64,000 nucleotides of DNA from Fasciolopsis buskii (GCA_008360955.1 LUCM01008996.1:70286-134285), one strand, 5' to 3'. Counted from the stretch's first letter, positions 13,726 through 27,258 are shown. Made by a program: numbers and translations. Notes: a model not told the origin generated them from the letters alone.

Positions 13726-14807
13726 ACTGAGGTAATCAGAACCGTATGTGGCTGGAATGCAACTCCTAGCTCCATTTCGAAGGTCTACGAGTCATACTCA
13801 AAGAAGCTCTACCACTCTCAAAATGACTTCATACGTGGGCCGAGAAATGTCTCCAGAAGTGATTGCCTCTTCGATCGATGATGCTTCCGGAGACAAATAA
13901 AAAATAAGGAGTCGAAGGATATCTCGGCGGTATACAAAGAACTTTCAAACATTCTACGATGGACTGAACTGATAGCAATTTTCAAATATTAGTCTTCAAG
14001 TCCATAATACCAGTAACTTGATCCAATCTTGTTTTGTGTCGCTAATTTATATCTTGTCTCGTATGTTCGATTAGTCATTTATTGAATTAATTTGGTCCAC
14101 TTACAAGTTGCACAGTTAAGTAATCTATCCGGCAATCGATCTGTCGGGAACGGTTTCCAGTTAGCTGTGTTATATGTCAAATAATATGTATCAGTGTTCT
14201 AACGGTTTACAGTAATCATCAGAGTAAGTTCAGCCCACTTCGTCGTTAGTGTATGAACAAATTGGTTGTCCATTCTAATAACAGTGTAAGTAAACAGGCG
14301 TGGACTGCTTGTGAAATGCCTTGATCTTCTGATATTCAACCCAAAGTCCACAATTAGGGAACTATTTGTTGTCTCTCCAAAGAAGAAAACTTTCATATTC
14401 TCGTTTTTTTCACTCGTTCTTATTGGCGCACCTAAATGACGCAGAAGTTGCAAGTGCCACATAGGGAAAGAAAACAATAAAACAACGGCAACAATACCGA
14501 CGAGGACAAAAACAACAACAGCAACGATCACGACGAGAATGGTGATGTCAACACTTTATTTGCAGATCGAATAAGGCGAGAATGGGTAACACTACCGATG
14601 CACATTCGTGCGGACGAAAAGCAAACGCTTCAGGGCAATCAGACACGTTTTTTTAGAGAAAATCAACTTGCATAGATGTTTCGCACCTGAGCATCAGTTA
14701 CAAAAGGTGATTGTGCCAAACCACGAATTGGTGGAATGCAGAAAAGTCGAATGGATTTTTGCCCCAAGCAAAAAACGACTGTGGACACACGTGTTTCATG
14801 TGTGTGT

Positions 14808-14843
<36 letters not shown>

Positions 14844-15440
14844 GGTGAGGTTAGGTTTCCATAATCCAGTTGAATAGCCTTTTGGGCTCTGCATTGGAAT
14901 TGTGCCCCATGAGTACATGCATGTGTGTCTACGTGGATGTTTGTTGGTCTACGAGCCACACCTGTGATCACAGTCTTCATATAGGTTTTTCTATGAAGTA
15001 TCGAACAGACTTGAAGCCATTCTCAAGCATATTCAATGTTTTCCTGTAGGACATTCATCCTAATTATGAAAGTACCTTCCGTATCACTGATTACTGCTCG
15101 GTAGGTGAATTTCAGCTTTACAGACTTTATCTCGCGGCGATCATGTTCCTAAGCAGGGAATACACTTGGTTATAGTATAACTGAAAGAAAGTAAAAACGA
15201 AGCACAAAAAAATCAATAAGTGAGATTAGGACTTGCATTGTCTTGTCGTTTTGTATTGCATTGTACAGACGTTTGCATGCAAAAACAATGTCGCATTTCA
15301 GTCAACAACAAAAAAGTGAGGGCAAAAATAGGGGGAAAAATGCATTCATCACCCTGTAAAAATAAGAAAAAAACTCATCTAGGTATGATCAGAGAACATT
15401 ATGATAGATTGCTCAGGGATTCGGCTAATACATGGTCACA
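13725..15440. other. No recognised gene
   Basis: Between two LINE remnants. It holds the GT run at 14810-14841. The frames at 14199-14531 and 14663-14980 (minus) are hydrophobic or repeat-derived chance frames. Confidence 0.55.
14810..14841 (+). repeat. (GT)n microsatellite
   Basis: 32 bp of GT repeat. Confidence 0.94.
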
Positions 15441-15445
15441 GTTTG

Positions 15446-16640
15446 TCAAAATGCATGCCAAATATGGAACAGTGGAGTTCCTATGAATATTGATTCTAAA
15501 TGGTATAGAACGAAGAGCGGATCGTGTTGAAATATGACAGCGGCACTTTGAAAGATCGTTGTGCCTAGGATGAGATCAGAAAGAATTTTGTGAGCAAGTA
15601 TCTCACATGATGCTGATAGGGGCTGATCGCATAGATTTAGGGACAATTCAGTTAGTGACAGTAAGGGCACATGGCCGCTAACTGATAGCCCTCGGGCGAA
15701 CAATTTTAAAGTCTTTTTTTAGGTAAACTTGGAAAAATAGCAGACGAACATAAAGGAAGGATTGGAAAAACACATTGGTATACAAATCGGGAGATGGTGC
15801 TTTGTTTCACCTTGCAATTCCGAAGCGTCCTGACAACCGTCGTAGAGTTTTTACACAGGTGGAAATGCGAGTAATCCACATCACATTTTATCAATAGTAA
15901 CTCCTAGAAATTTCACAGAAACAAACCTCGGTAAGCGTTTTTGAGTTGGTGAAAGACGCTTCGGATGGGTAAGGATTAGGCATTCGAAACATTTAGATGT
16001 GTCGAGATTTAAACGAGCTCGTGCAAAGAAATCGTAAACAGGAGGTACGCTGTTGAAAAAACTTTGAAAATCATCGTTGTTCGAAACGGCTTGAGAGAGG
16101 GCAATAACACGAGCATACTCAAACAAGCAGTAGATATCAAAGATTGCGTTGACCGTCTCTGTGAAACGTTTGACATTGTCATTGAGCAGAGGTTCAAAAG
16201 AGAAAAAGGTAGATGCAAGTGAAGGAGATTTCTGAAGAAGAAGAATAAGGCTGTTGTGTGAAAAGTTACGGAGGCGAATTCGGATTTGATTTGTTTGCTT
16301 TGAAGGAATGGCTGGCTGATACAGAGAACATTTTGGGCTTTAACAGAAGCAGACAATGATCGCTGCTCGAAATTGGAGCACACAGTTTCAGAGAAAATAA
16401 ATCAAGGTGGTTGGTAGTAAAAATGGAGCCGCTTGTAGTGACAGAAACGCAGAGGTCAGTCAAATAAAACACAGTCAGTAATAGGGTAGATGTATGGTTG
16501 AAATCACCCTCAGTAACATGCAGACTATCCTCAAAATGAAAAATAGTGAGTTTTAGAAAAGAGTCAAAAAATGATGTAATATTTTGTTCTGAGCTAAACG
16601 GGGCAATATATAGGTCCGTCATGATCGTATTGGTATAACG
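15446..16640 (-). mobile_element. CR1/Jockey-like LINE remnant with internal deletion
   Basis: Read on the minus strand from 16622 downward. The first block is an apurinic-endonuclease C-terminal part: IYAPFSSEQNITSFFDSFL-like spacing, then EGDFNH (the GDFN motif), then TTNHLDLFS and PISSSDH (the terminal SDH catalytic motif). A linker follows (SPSLASTFFSFEPLLNDNVKR, then FDIYC). The sequence then jumps straight to the far side of the reverse-transcriptase active site: LFEYARVIALSQAVSNNDDF, where intact elements have YADD, then RLNLDTSKCFECLI and VSVKFLGVTID. Further down are KVKQSTISRFVYQCVFPIL (about 15706-15894) and LNLCDQPLSASCEILAHKIL (about 15446-15703). Most of the RT core is absent, the catalytic Asp pair is replaced by Arg-Val, and there are several frame changes. 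It is a non-autonomous fossil. The clade call is from motif style only. Confidence 0.8.
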
Positions 16641-17280
16641 AGAAAAATATTATACAAAGTATGGTTGTGGTTTATCAATCGATTAGATCATTTGTTGTGG
16701 TATTCGTATTTATTAGGCCATCAGGGGCCCTTAACATAATATGAACGGATTTATTTTGCCCATTCAAAAGTTCAACACCATAAGCCTAGAGATTTCTGAA
16801 AACAGGAACATATTCATGTCCCAGCTCGAAAGCTGCGGTTGAATTTTTGCCTGACAATGGTACAATGATTCAAAAAACCAATGGAAACCGTTTAAATAAC
16901 TGTGCACTTTTGCGATATGTGTTCAGGTAGATGTGCAGAGTTGGAAGCGATCATTTTAGATTTCGCCAATTCTAATTGGGGCATTCGGTTGTTTCTTGCT
17001 TCTAGTATATTACCACGAAAATTGTTTCGGGCATATGTGATATATGCTTCTTTCAACCGGGTTTGAAATGATCACTTCAAGCGGTTGCACAACCCGCTCA
17101 ACATGGCGTGGCCTTTTGTTGCCCTGGTTTACGGGAAACTAACACCAACCCCAAGAATACGTCCATGAATTACCTTTCCCATTCCACCATGAAACTGATG
17201 GAGTTGCTTCATACTGTTGACTACGACTAGGAAACATGGACAAGCTGTTGACCTCAGTCGCTCGATAGTAAGATTAAACG

Positions 17281-17583
17281 AGCACAATCTGCAGACCTGC
17301 TAGCTCAGATGACTGAACTTATCACCCCGTTCGTGGAAGTGATGTTTAGTTCCATTGACCAAGGGCATAAATAGATAGAACAATTGAAGTCCACATCACC
17401 CATGACGAATTTATTTGATGAGAATGCAATCGAAATTATGGAAGACTTGGACAAGGGAAAAAATGCTTATCGGGTAAAATTGCCTTCAATCAACGAGACC
17501 TGTTTTCATGCGAATTCATTGTCGGATATGCCATCTACATGCTTATTTGCATTCGACGTGTGCGAAACAGGTGAATACCGATG
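17281..17583 (+). other. Unrecognised ORF fragment, possible element relic
   Basis: Translation around an in-frame stop gives QSADLLAQMTELITPFVEVM then, in the frame beginning at 17384, TNLFDENAIEIMEDLDKGKN and LPSINETCFHANSLSD. It is acidic and protein-like in composition but short, with no family recognised. It may be the remains of a retroelement ORF1. Confidence 0.18.
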
Positions 17584-17935
17584 ACCACACCTTTACCGAG
17601 TTTTCATCAAATGACGTGTTCAATGAGAGTCGGATTAGGCCTTTTAGTTCCTAATCTACCGATTCAATGCAGGCTAGACTATTTGTAGGTGGTCCAAACT
17701 ATAAAAGAAAGTTGATAAAGAAAAACACCCAATGACCCAGTTTCATCTCTTTCTCGTTAGGTTTGTCTGTTAGAACCCATTAGGAGCTTTGATTCTAATC
17801 TCCGGTCGCATCCCAATCCTTTTTTCGTGTTGCCCCAGTTCGTGTCGGGTATTACAAACAAAATGTAAGTCGGCTACCACACCGGAGTTGCCCAAGTTCA
17901 ACGGGATGGTGTATCCAGTTGGGCTTGTAAAGAGA

Positions 17936-18004
17936 TACACACACACACATATGCGCCCACAAAGAGGTATATGCACGACACATACATACACACACACACA
18001 CATG
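17936..18004 (+). repeat. Split (CA)n microsatellite
   Basis: Two CA runs separated by about 40 bp of non-repetitive sequence. Confidence 0.85.
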
Positions 18005-19981
18005 CGACTGCATGTTTACATCTGCAGAAGGGTTGCCACTGTGAAATACTTCAATCCCGCCAACCTGTGTGTGTTCATGAGCGATAAATTTGATTTTGCT
18101 AACACAAAAGTGCTTTGACGACCTTATTATCAAACAACATGCATACAAATTCACCTGGCCTTCAGCAGACCACAAAACCGACCAAGTGGAACGGAATGGA
18201 GCCAACATTTCGAATTAGTGCGAACCGAGAACAAAAGGATAAATGTTCATACTTTTCCGGGTCAAACAACTGTTATTCCTATTTCCTAAACGGCACCGCT
18301 GTAGCCATACCAAACAGAACTTCAGACGACTTATCGGACGGACAGTCTCGTTGGATCTTTTCGGTAAAGTGCTAGGGCAACTGAGTTACCACGGTAACTA
18401 AGCCACTTATTTCCACAAGCTCGATTTCAATCTGATGTCTTGTATAGTTCACGGACCGGAAAATCGGTCACACACATCCGCAATGTCTTGTTGTATTAGT
18501 GGTAGTAGACAATGAAACTGCGAGAGGGGTGGACCAAAACAGATGCTGGAATTTAATGTCCAATGAATTCACATTTTCGCACCGGGTAATTCACACAGAT
18601 TTTCGACCGTCGACGTATCCAAGGCCAGCAAATGAGTGCTACGTTGTGTCCGTGTGATTACTGCGTTATGGTCGCTGCGGGTTGGTCGATTTCGCGACTG
18701 AACGCCTCGAAACAATCACAAACGTGTACACGCCACAAACTACGTGTTTCAGAAATGATTTTGGTCGGATTTTCTTTTTCCGTTTTAGAACAAGGGGGGA
18801 GGCACTTCTTGTTTCATTCGAATACGCGCGAGCGTACACATGCAGACACTCACAAATGGTGACATGTACTCACACGAAATTTTTTACTTTTAGCCCTTGA
18901 AACGTTCGTACTTTCTTATGAAATTCCCAGAAATTTTGGCAAGAAGGCAAACAGTTTCATTTTTTTGATTTGTTTGTGGCGCCATCGCGTCTGATAAGTC
19001 TACCTCTGCATGCGCAGATTCTTTTACTGTACTATGCACATTATATAAGGTATATATTATATATTATATATTATATAAGGTATTCACATGATATTACAAG
19101 AGTATGATCCCTCTCGATTTATGATCCAAAGCATAGATCATCGTGCTAGTTTAAAGTACATACTAATGAGTCCGCATGAGACTCCTGGTAAAACTTACGA
19201 GAACGAGATCTCAATAGGCCTATCGAATGACAATTCTGAACAGTTGTTATACGGTCTTGAAACAGGGAGGAAAATGACATAGATTTGCCAATGAGCTTAA
19301 TCGGAAAATTGGATTGCGGTCTTGAAGTCTGATTCAAGTAACAATTAGTCGCGAGACCCGGCTAAACTTTGTTAGCCAAGTACCCGTTAGAAAAGCCCGA
19401 CTATTTATTGATCATTTACAACGGTAACTGATTCGGAATGATTCGATCGGCCTGAGTTCATTCCATTTGGTACGGATCCTAGTCGATGAGATTTGTACGG
19501 ACTACTGAATGGCTTATTGTGAATAATTTTCCAGGTGATGAAAGAATCTGCTATGTGGACAAGCAGTGAAGATGAAAATTTAACTCACTTGGTGATTTGG
19601 GATAAAAACGACATGTTCATCTGACAGAAATTAATTTGTCAAGTCTCGGTTTCTATGCGAAAAATTGGTTTTCTTTGTGTGGTAGGTGAAATAAATGGAC
19701 TGTAAGAAAGAGACAACGCCCCGTACAAAGTTGTTCAAATGAGTTTATTGTTTCACTGCTTGTTCCAAGTACGCGGTAAAGATATGTGAAAAGGGATACT
19801 TGGCTACACGCATTCACATTCGCTCACAAAGTTGTTATTTAATTTTCTTCTATAAGTGTAATCTAAATTCGTCATTTCGGAACAAAAGTCTGACAAGTGA
19901 AAGATGCCGCGAACCAATTTTAGTCTTTTTGAAAAACATCCTAGAGTCAATTTCACTATCCATCAAGGGGGTGTGCACGAA

Positions 19982-20003
19982 CGCGCGCGCACACACACAC
20001 ACA
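19982..20003 (+). repeat. (CG)n(CA)n microsatellite
   Basis: Alternating CG then CA dinucleotides, a purine-pyrimidine alternating run. Confidence 0.88.
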
Positions 20004-20247
20004 AGCATACAGCCATATACAAACATTCACTCTTCCGCGCGGTTGCTACACTCCTTCCTACGTTCGACCTAGACAATAGAACAAAAACCAGTCACGTGTC
20101 TCATCGAGTTTAGGTTGGCTGTTAACTGAAGTAGACACAGCTGCAAAAGAAACATCAGAAACCAAAAGTGGCCTGTCGGGGTGGGCAGCCATCCTTATGT
20201 GGACTGCCAGTTATCGGAGAGGACAAAGTAGCTCGAAAGATTTTTCC

Positions 20248-20272
20248 ATATATCTATATATATATATATATA
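20248..20272 (+). repeat. (AT)n microsatellite
   Basis: 25 bp AT-rich run with one C interruption. Confidence 0.88.
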
Positions 20273-20489
20273 ATGTCATAGGGATTCTCTGTTTCATTCA
20301 ATCATTTAAGCATACCAGAAGTATCATGATACTGCTTGTAATCTTCAGTAGTAGCATATGTAGTGCGTTTGTCAAATAACTCAAGCCCCGTACAACCACG
20401 TCATCCCCGTTAAGAGCAATGCAAATCCTTTGAGCCTCAAATGCGATAAAAACGCAAGATGAGTGAATGTAAACAGAATATCACGTTAT

Positions 20490-20790
20490 TTGTAGTGATC
20501 ATCGTCTGTTTGCTGTGTGGTGCCATCTCGGCAAATTAGCTGGTGGTCGTTCGAAGTCCTGCAAAGCACCTGCAACGGAATCCGACGTTTTGCGAACTTT
20601 TGTCCATCTTGGTAACGAGTTTGTAAGCATCAAGACTGAATGACGTGAGGAGTGTATCGAAAAATTGATACGCCATACACTGGTTTTTATTGTGAATGAT
20701 ATAATGTTAATAACACAGCGTTGTTGGTAGATGTAATGCACCAACGTTTTGACTACCGTGGGTAGTCTTTCTCACGGCAGCTTCTCCAAT
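20490..20790 (-). mobile_element. Repeat family P, longest copy
   Basis: On the minus strand it reads: GAGAAAGACTACCCACGGTA, AACGTTGGTGCATTACATC, ACCAACAACGCTGTGTTATT, TATCATTCACAATAAAAACC (with an AATAAA), then a short hairpin (GTATC...GATAC), then about 150 bp of unique tail. The 30 kb palindrome and the 26.8 kb fragment match it. The AATAAA after a short 3' tract and the lack of tRNA boxes suggest the 3' portion of a longer retroelement, but I recognise no protein domain. An open frame at 20499-20744 (minus) is probably incidental. Confidence 0.65.
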
Positions 20791-23700
20791 CAAATACCTC
20801 GTTCCGCATTGCATACGCATGTTTGTCTTCGTATTCATAAAGCAATCAGCTAACCGGAAAGACAATGTGGCGCATTAAACTCTGTGCATTCAGCAATGCA
20901 AGGGAAGGACTACCCCAATCTTTTCACATTTCTGACCCCGAGAAGAGATAGGAAACGCGTTAAGGAGGTGGACGGCCGATTGTTTGATTAAGGGATTGTT
21001 CGGATGATGCCAGTATGCGACAATAACAAATCCCAGTCTGGAAGCATTGATGCATGCTTATCAGCACGACTGTACTGAACCTGTGGGACTCCGTCACACA
21101 TGGAATCGAATGCCCACACTGCAGGTTTGCAGTGGGGACACGTATTCGAATTTGCACCAGGACTGATCGCCCTAGAATTTGCAAAGTGTGATCCAACAAT
21201 CGGGACGGGTGTGACATCTAGGGGTGTAAACAAATGGCCAGCTTTCGATTTTGGGCCAAATTAGCAGCAATCCGAACTAAGGCGAGTACTGATAACAGTT
21301 ATTTGACAATTTCATAAATCGGTCCTCACTCCAGGCGTTCACGAAACAATCAAACGGGGACAAATTCATGAATGATGAACCGAATCGATTTTATCCTATT
21401 TTTAATCTTTCACAACAATTTACATTCCTATTATCAGTGCTATCAGGGCTAACTCGAGACAAACAGTTCTCGCATTCATACGTCACTCAGGAATGAAATA
21501 ATCTTGAATACAATTCTACAATACCCCAAATGAAGTGGGAAAGACGGCGTGAACGACTGTTGGAAAGTACCTAAGCTATTAGGTAATCCGGTCTAATGGA
21601 TATAAATGGCACACATTCATTCGATTAAAGACAAAGATTTCGGTCTGTTGGCAGATTAGGATGAACACGGACTACAATGAATTCTGGCAAAAATCGACCT
21701 GTGAAAAGTAAAACTGAAACGAACAGCAATAGTAACAGAACAAATCTAGTGATCTTTAATTTCGATTCGAATAGTTAGTACATCTCATTTGACAATAGTT
21801 GACTTGCATTGACTCCGTATTTATTGTTTCTTCTTCATTAAGTATTATATTACTATAATGCGTCTGACTTTCAGCGCTTTTCTTTCTCGGACACGTGAAG
21901 CCGTAAAAGGTAACTGATTGTAGTTGGTCACCACGTGCATTCTCGGCCATGAACCTCAGGTGTACGTGTATGTATGTATGCATGCATGCATGCATGTCAT
22001 CAGAAACCATGCCCTGTTCTACTGCTTTATTCTGAACGTTAGTGTGAACCTGTTTTTTTTAATCTCTGATCAATGTTCAAAAATTATTCTATTGTAATTT
22101 GGATCAAACAGGTGAACTTACTACTTGCTCCTTACTCATCTCTTTTCCAATAGAACCGATATTTTAGTACGGAAGAATTTTTCGTTCTCACATCGAACGC
22201 GTTGAGTTTAGTATTTAGGTTTGTTTCTAAAAAATCTTGGTACCGAATTCACGATGGCCATTAAATCACTCACAAAACGTTCATGATTCGTGCACAATAC
22301 CAAAAAGGTATCGCATTCTGGTCCTAATGTTGTCAGTATGTTCGCATTGCCCGTAAAAAATGATACATAACAACTATTTCGAAACTTGATAAGTATTGAT
22401 GAAATACTGCTAGTTTGATATTTCAATAATATCGGCTTTAGGCATCTAAATTACGTGCATCTCTCACAATATTTTGGTGTCATTAGCACTTCGACAGGGT
22501 GATTACACCTTACCAATAAATAGATATCCGATGAACTTGATGGGATGAGATCAGCGATGCATCCGGCTTGGGCATTCACGGAACCGATTTGCAGAAAAGA
22601 TTAAATTGATGGGTGCCACAATTGATGATCTAGATGGGTGCGGAATTGTTTTTTTAGTCATCTTTATCATCATTTCCATTTCAACGGGCAATTTTTTATC
22701 TCGTCATTTCGTGTTTGTTTCGTCTCTGACATTTTTGCCAACTTTCAGCTAAACTGTACAGATTTCTCTCTTTTATTATTAACAGTATTATTATTATTAT
22801 TAAACAGAATATAAATTACTTGACTCACGTACTATATACTGAAACCGACTAGTCTGATGGCTCACTGATAGCACTTGAAAAATACGTCACATCTAGATGG
22901 CTAATTTCTAATGATTCCCTAAATTAATCCATTTCCCTTACAAAGGAAAGCTGCCCGATATCTTAGACCATACGTGCAAATTTGGCTTGTTATTCCAGAC
23001 GCCGGTACAAAATGCGGTCACGTGACAGTGACTCATGGGCTCGGAATCGAATGTTAGAAGTTCACATGATTTTCACTTTCGCGTTTGTTCTGTTAGATGT
23101 TGCTTGTGATTCTTGTGACTGTTGCTGACTACGTTTTGCCGCATACTCAAACAGTACCTATAACATGGACCCGCCTTCTGCTCGATTACTATCCCCGATC
23201 ACGTCAATATTCAGGTAGCCCAAATAAGGACGAGACTAAGAGTCAAAGTAGTCAGCAATCAAACAAGTTGAACTTTGTCATCGTTTATTCTTCGACGTAC
23301 TGTCTTGTCGTTCTAAATATTTCAGTGGTTACTTAGCTGTGTAGCATGAACGAATTATTTCTTACCTAGGTTTCATAACTAGAATAAAACTAGGGAAAGT
23401 GACGAATTGTTTATGAATTGTGGTATTTGCTCATCAACTGAAGTTGATGAAAAAACCACTGGTTATGGTAACGCAATTTCAGCTGTATTAAATGATCTAA
23501 AAGGAATTAAAGTAGTCAGTTATAGATTCGGAATCGCAAAACTAGATTAATTCAATAGATTTTTCCGTATAGGTTTTTAAGGCTGTGAGGCTGTCCAGAA
23601 GAGCTTTGCTGCGTGAAGAAAATGAATATGACGGAAATGCGAAAGACAATTAAGGAAATAGGTTTTATTTTGTAAATTCACATACGACCGTTTCCCAAAT

Positions 23701-26700
23701 GCTCGACAAAACAGCATTTCGATCCTGGGTTTACGCGCAGCCTTCCCAAAAACATTTACTCGGCTTATTTTGCTTACTCCTTTAAAATCAGTTTGATACG
23801 TCATCGCGTTTTGGACACCCATGGTTATTCTCCTGTGCAAAATAAAGAAAACGGAGATATTGTCGACCGGAACATATTTCCAGTGACTGCTCAACTCAGA
23901 CTGTGCTTCTAGAGGGATTATGAGTTTTTGGAAGGAATATCGTCTCCAAATAGGAAATATTTGACCTCAAAGATCAATGTAACATTACTATCAGGATAAG
24001 GTATAAAACAGCGACGTTGTGACCGGAGAAATACTAAATACTATGGGCAGCCATAAGACAGGATTTAAAAGTTCGTGCTTATTAAATTTCCACTAGTGGG
24101 TTGGTAAAATACGGATTACACAATGGAATTTGGTGATTAACTACTGTTATGTAAATAATAGTAATACTGTTCACTCCTTACTGATTACCTCGTTCTAAAA
24201 TTGCTAGCAATGGTATTACTACGTTTTACTGAACGAGCCTGTACGAATAAAAGTATGGGCTAAAAGAGCAAAAAGCGGGAAACATGATTTCGTCTTATCA
24301 TCCATAAATCCAATAATCAACAGGTAGAATGACAACCAGTCAGAATGAAAGGGCATACTTAATTGATCTTTGTGACCTTGACGTTGCCTCAGCAGGTGTT
24401 TCTGGTTCTTTATGTCTTTCGCTCGTTTACCCTGTGATCCCAAATACGTGAACATTTGACCGTCAGCTGCCGACGGGAAGTCTTATCATTTACGTCAACC
24501 CCAAAGGCTTGGCTTGAAACATCCGAGATCTCGTTTTACTTCCCCTGCCAGCATGATGCTGAAATTGTTAAAAAAAACAATCCGCTTAATTTTGCTGTCT
24601 ACTTCACTTCAACATAACAAATGAGCTGCTTTTCTTGCCAGCTAAACACGGAACGGGTACAAAAATGGACTGGATGAGACATGTTAGTCTTATCAAATCA
24701 TCTGGCATGTCTCAACTCTTCACCCACCCTATTTGCTCTTTTGATCAAACCCCCAGAACCTCACAGATTGTCCGGGTCATTGTGGTTCATACGAGACAAG
24801 AGGTCGATGATCTTTTGTAGGAATCACAAGCACTTTTTTGCATCGTCACCTGCTCTTGCACACTGATCGTAATTTGTTGGGAATGAGCGCGTTCTTGAAA
24901 AATCAGCCCACCACCACGGCCACTATCCTCATCCTCATCCTCATCCTCATCATGGTCATCATCATAGCCAAACAACACGAATAACAAGGTCAAAACCGGT
25001 TGCCTCATTCCAGACTCGTCCACCCCCGGCGTGGTCACGTGAGTATGGGACTAAGAGTTGAAGAACGAGAAGATCACGTCAGCATTACGTAGGCGATTGA
25101 AGGGTGGATGGATGGATGGTTGGTAGGAGAAGAAATTGTAAAGACAATGCAGATCGTGAATCACACAAGTGACAATCGACACAACAAATAGTCGAAATTC
25201 TTCGTCATGTTTGCATGATTTGACCAGTACCAACTGAGGATGTACGCGTCGACATATATGCTGTTAGTTGGTAGGTCAACCGGGCAAACAGATCAGTGAA
25301 CCATACACCCGGGAATACACAAACAAGCACACCAAACTGACTGGTCGAATATCATTTATTACCAAACTCGCCCACCCATCACCCCTGTTCGGTTTTCGGG
25401 CATGTACACGGTTCATTAGTTCCGTTGTTCATTGACCCCTGCAACTGTTGTAGAATGAAAGACATTGTAATGCATGCATCTGTCCTATGGACTGACATCG
25501 GTTCGAGTACAAATTACTGAACCGAACGAGAATGTCCAGCTTAAAAAAAAGTTGGATTCAATTATCTTCCAGATGTCAGGAAATCAAGTATGCGAAACAC
25601 CGGTTGATCGTTATTAGCAATTTTTCTAACAAGAACAAAACCTTTTGCAATCATAATCTTAATTAACTCCCAAGAACGAAGTTAGTAAGTGCAAATTTAT
25701 CATCTTCATGGAAAAAGCGAACAAATACTAAGATCGATGCTGTAATCTCCTTGAGTGATCGCTACCTATGCTAGTTTACAAACAAATGAAATATTAAATT
25801 ATGACGCGGAAGTACGAAAAGTCATTTTACACAAATAGAATGTTCACAAACAATCGAATGCAAAGTCATGTGGCATAGCGTAAACAAAGTTTGGTACGAC
25901 TGATCGAATTTTTTCGATATTTCCACCTTACACATAAGTTGTTCCAAGTACAGATCCAATGTGTGAGTCTTGTTGCCGTTCGCGAACAAATTACATCAGT
26001 TACATTTAAACGTGGAATTTCATGATTTCCCAATTTGTGAATCTAACTCTTGTGAAAATGAAGTCATCAGTTTACTTGAAAATAATGTGCTTAGAACATG
26101 AGCAAGTGCCTTTCGTGCAGGCCTAGTATCAGACAAGCGAAACAGCGAAGTTTAGCATGTCCAAGTTCGGCCCTGGTGGTTGGACTTACACTCTGTCCTA
26201 GATAACGAATTCCCTCTCGCCGTCTTTAACATCGCCTTGGGGATTGCCCCTCTACCTCGGCAAACATTCTGCAATGACTTACCAGTTCAGGTTCAAATCT
26301 CAATGATGTTGGTTTTTTGCTTATTTCTAACCGTTTTTTACGTTACTAATTCGAGATTTTAACTAGTCGTATGATTGTTTTTAGGAAGAGCTTTCTGAAA
26401 GCACCAACTGCGTTAATGGTCAGACTGATCTAGTTCAACAAGTTACAAATTAGATTGAAGGTTCGGTCCTTGAGTCATCCATTTCTTCATATGAAGACGA
26501 GTAGTTACCATGAAATTCCATGACCCGTATGTTGCTTTTGTAGCTACGAGAATGGGGATTTGCGAATCAGAGTAACGGTTTCAGTTGACAGATGGTTGAA
26601 TTTATGTGTGAGCACCCCGGATGTCTTCTCTCGTTTTGTTCTTCCATTTTGTTGAAAAACGTCATTCTGTGTGATAACCACCGCGCGGTGTAAAAATGGA

Positions 26701-26784
26701 TAGCATTAGAATCATGCCGAAGTTGAATAACCTACTAACTTATTGCTAGTGTTATTTTGTTAATAGGACACCATTGTCAGTTAC
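20791..26784. other. No recognised gene
   Basis: Short frames only. The minus-strand frame at 23577-23894 (105 codons) has protein-like composition but no family I know. The ATCCTC repeat lies at 24925-24950. Confidence 0.55.
24925..24950 (+). repeat. (ATCCTC)n short tandem repeat
   Basis: Four hexamer units followed by CATCATC-like triplets. The acidic run in the minus-strand open frame here is its translation. Confidence 0.88.
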
Positions 26785-26872
26785 AGTAATATTACAAAAT
26801 TCACAATAAAACCAGCTCATGGCTGATCGATTTTTCGATACAATATTTGCGCCATTCGGTCTGAATCTTAAT
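26785..26872 (+). mobile_element. Repeat family P, short diverged fragment
   Basis: Contains TTCACAATAAAACCAGCTCA, then TGGCTGATCGATTTTTCGATACA, then GCCATTCGGTCTG. These align to the middle of family P (compare 30190-30258, + strand). No flanking direct repeat is obvious. Confidence 0.65.
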
Positions 26873-27088
26873 AAATTATCCAAATTAGTTCTCGGTATGA
26901 ATATGGAGGAATTTGGTCTTATTACTAAGCCATTTATTGTGCATCACGTGTAGGGGAACTGCAATTTAGGACCAGTGTTTGGCAAATTTATTGTCTCCTG
27001 GTGAAAAACGGATTTAAGGTGAGTAATTTAGTGTATTAACTATACTAAAACTGTACAACATGTAGTACAAGTTCCAAAAGTGACGAAA

Positions 27089-27258
27089 CGATGACGGCCA
27101 AACGGATGGGGTCGTAGCGCTTGAACGTGAAGGTCGAACTCTCAACCGCCGTTCAACTTCCCCACTTTTTAGTCCTCTGCTATCTGCGGCCCCTTTCCTG
27201 AGGATTAATGCACATTGTTGTTTCATTAGTGAAGGAAGCAAAAGATAAAAGATAAGAG
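27089..27258 (+). mobile_element. tRNA-derived SINE, family B, diverged copy
   Basis: This aligns by eye along its length to 55144-55320. Shared blocks are GTCGTAGCGCT, GACGTGAAGGTCG/AACGTGAAGGTCG, TCAACTTCCCCACTT, GCGGCCCC..TTCCTGAG, CATTGTT.TTTCATTA and an AAAAGA-rich tail. The tRNA-like head keeps a box A-like GGCCAAACGGATGGGG. The box B region has lost several bases, so pol III transcription is unlikely. The minus-strand open frame here is a chance frame across the SINE. Confidence 0.8.

Larger units (their letters stand above)
16641..20489. other. No recognised gene
   Basis: Contains CA microsatellites, an AT-rich tract with two TTATATAAGGTAT repeats (about 19043-19083) and the unidentified frame at 17281-17583. 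No splice-bounded coding segment is apparent. Confidence 0.55.

Noticed and set aside
13651..13881. Poly-aspartate protein
   Set aside because: Frame across the (GAT)n tail of the LINE; no independent coding evidence.
19150..19205. Hammerhead-like string CTAATGAG with a GAGTC/GACTC hairpin
   Set aside because: The core needs CTGANGA and a GAAA box directly after stem II. Here the third core base is A, the hairpin is followed by TCCTGGTAAAA, and no stem I partner was found.
24925..24950. Acidic Asp/Glu-repeat domain on the minus strand
   Set aside because: Product of the ATCCTC simple repeat.
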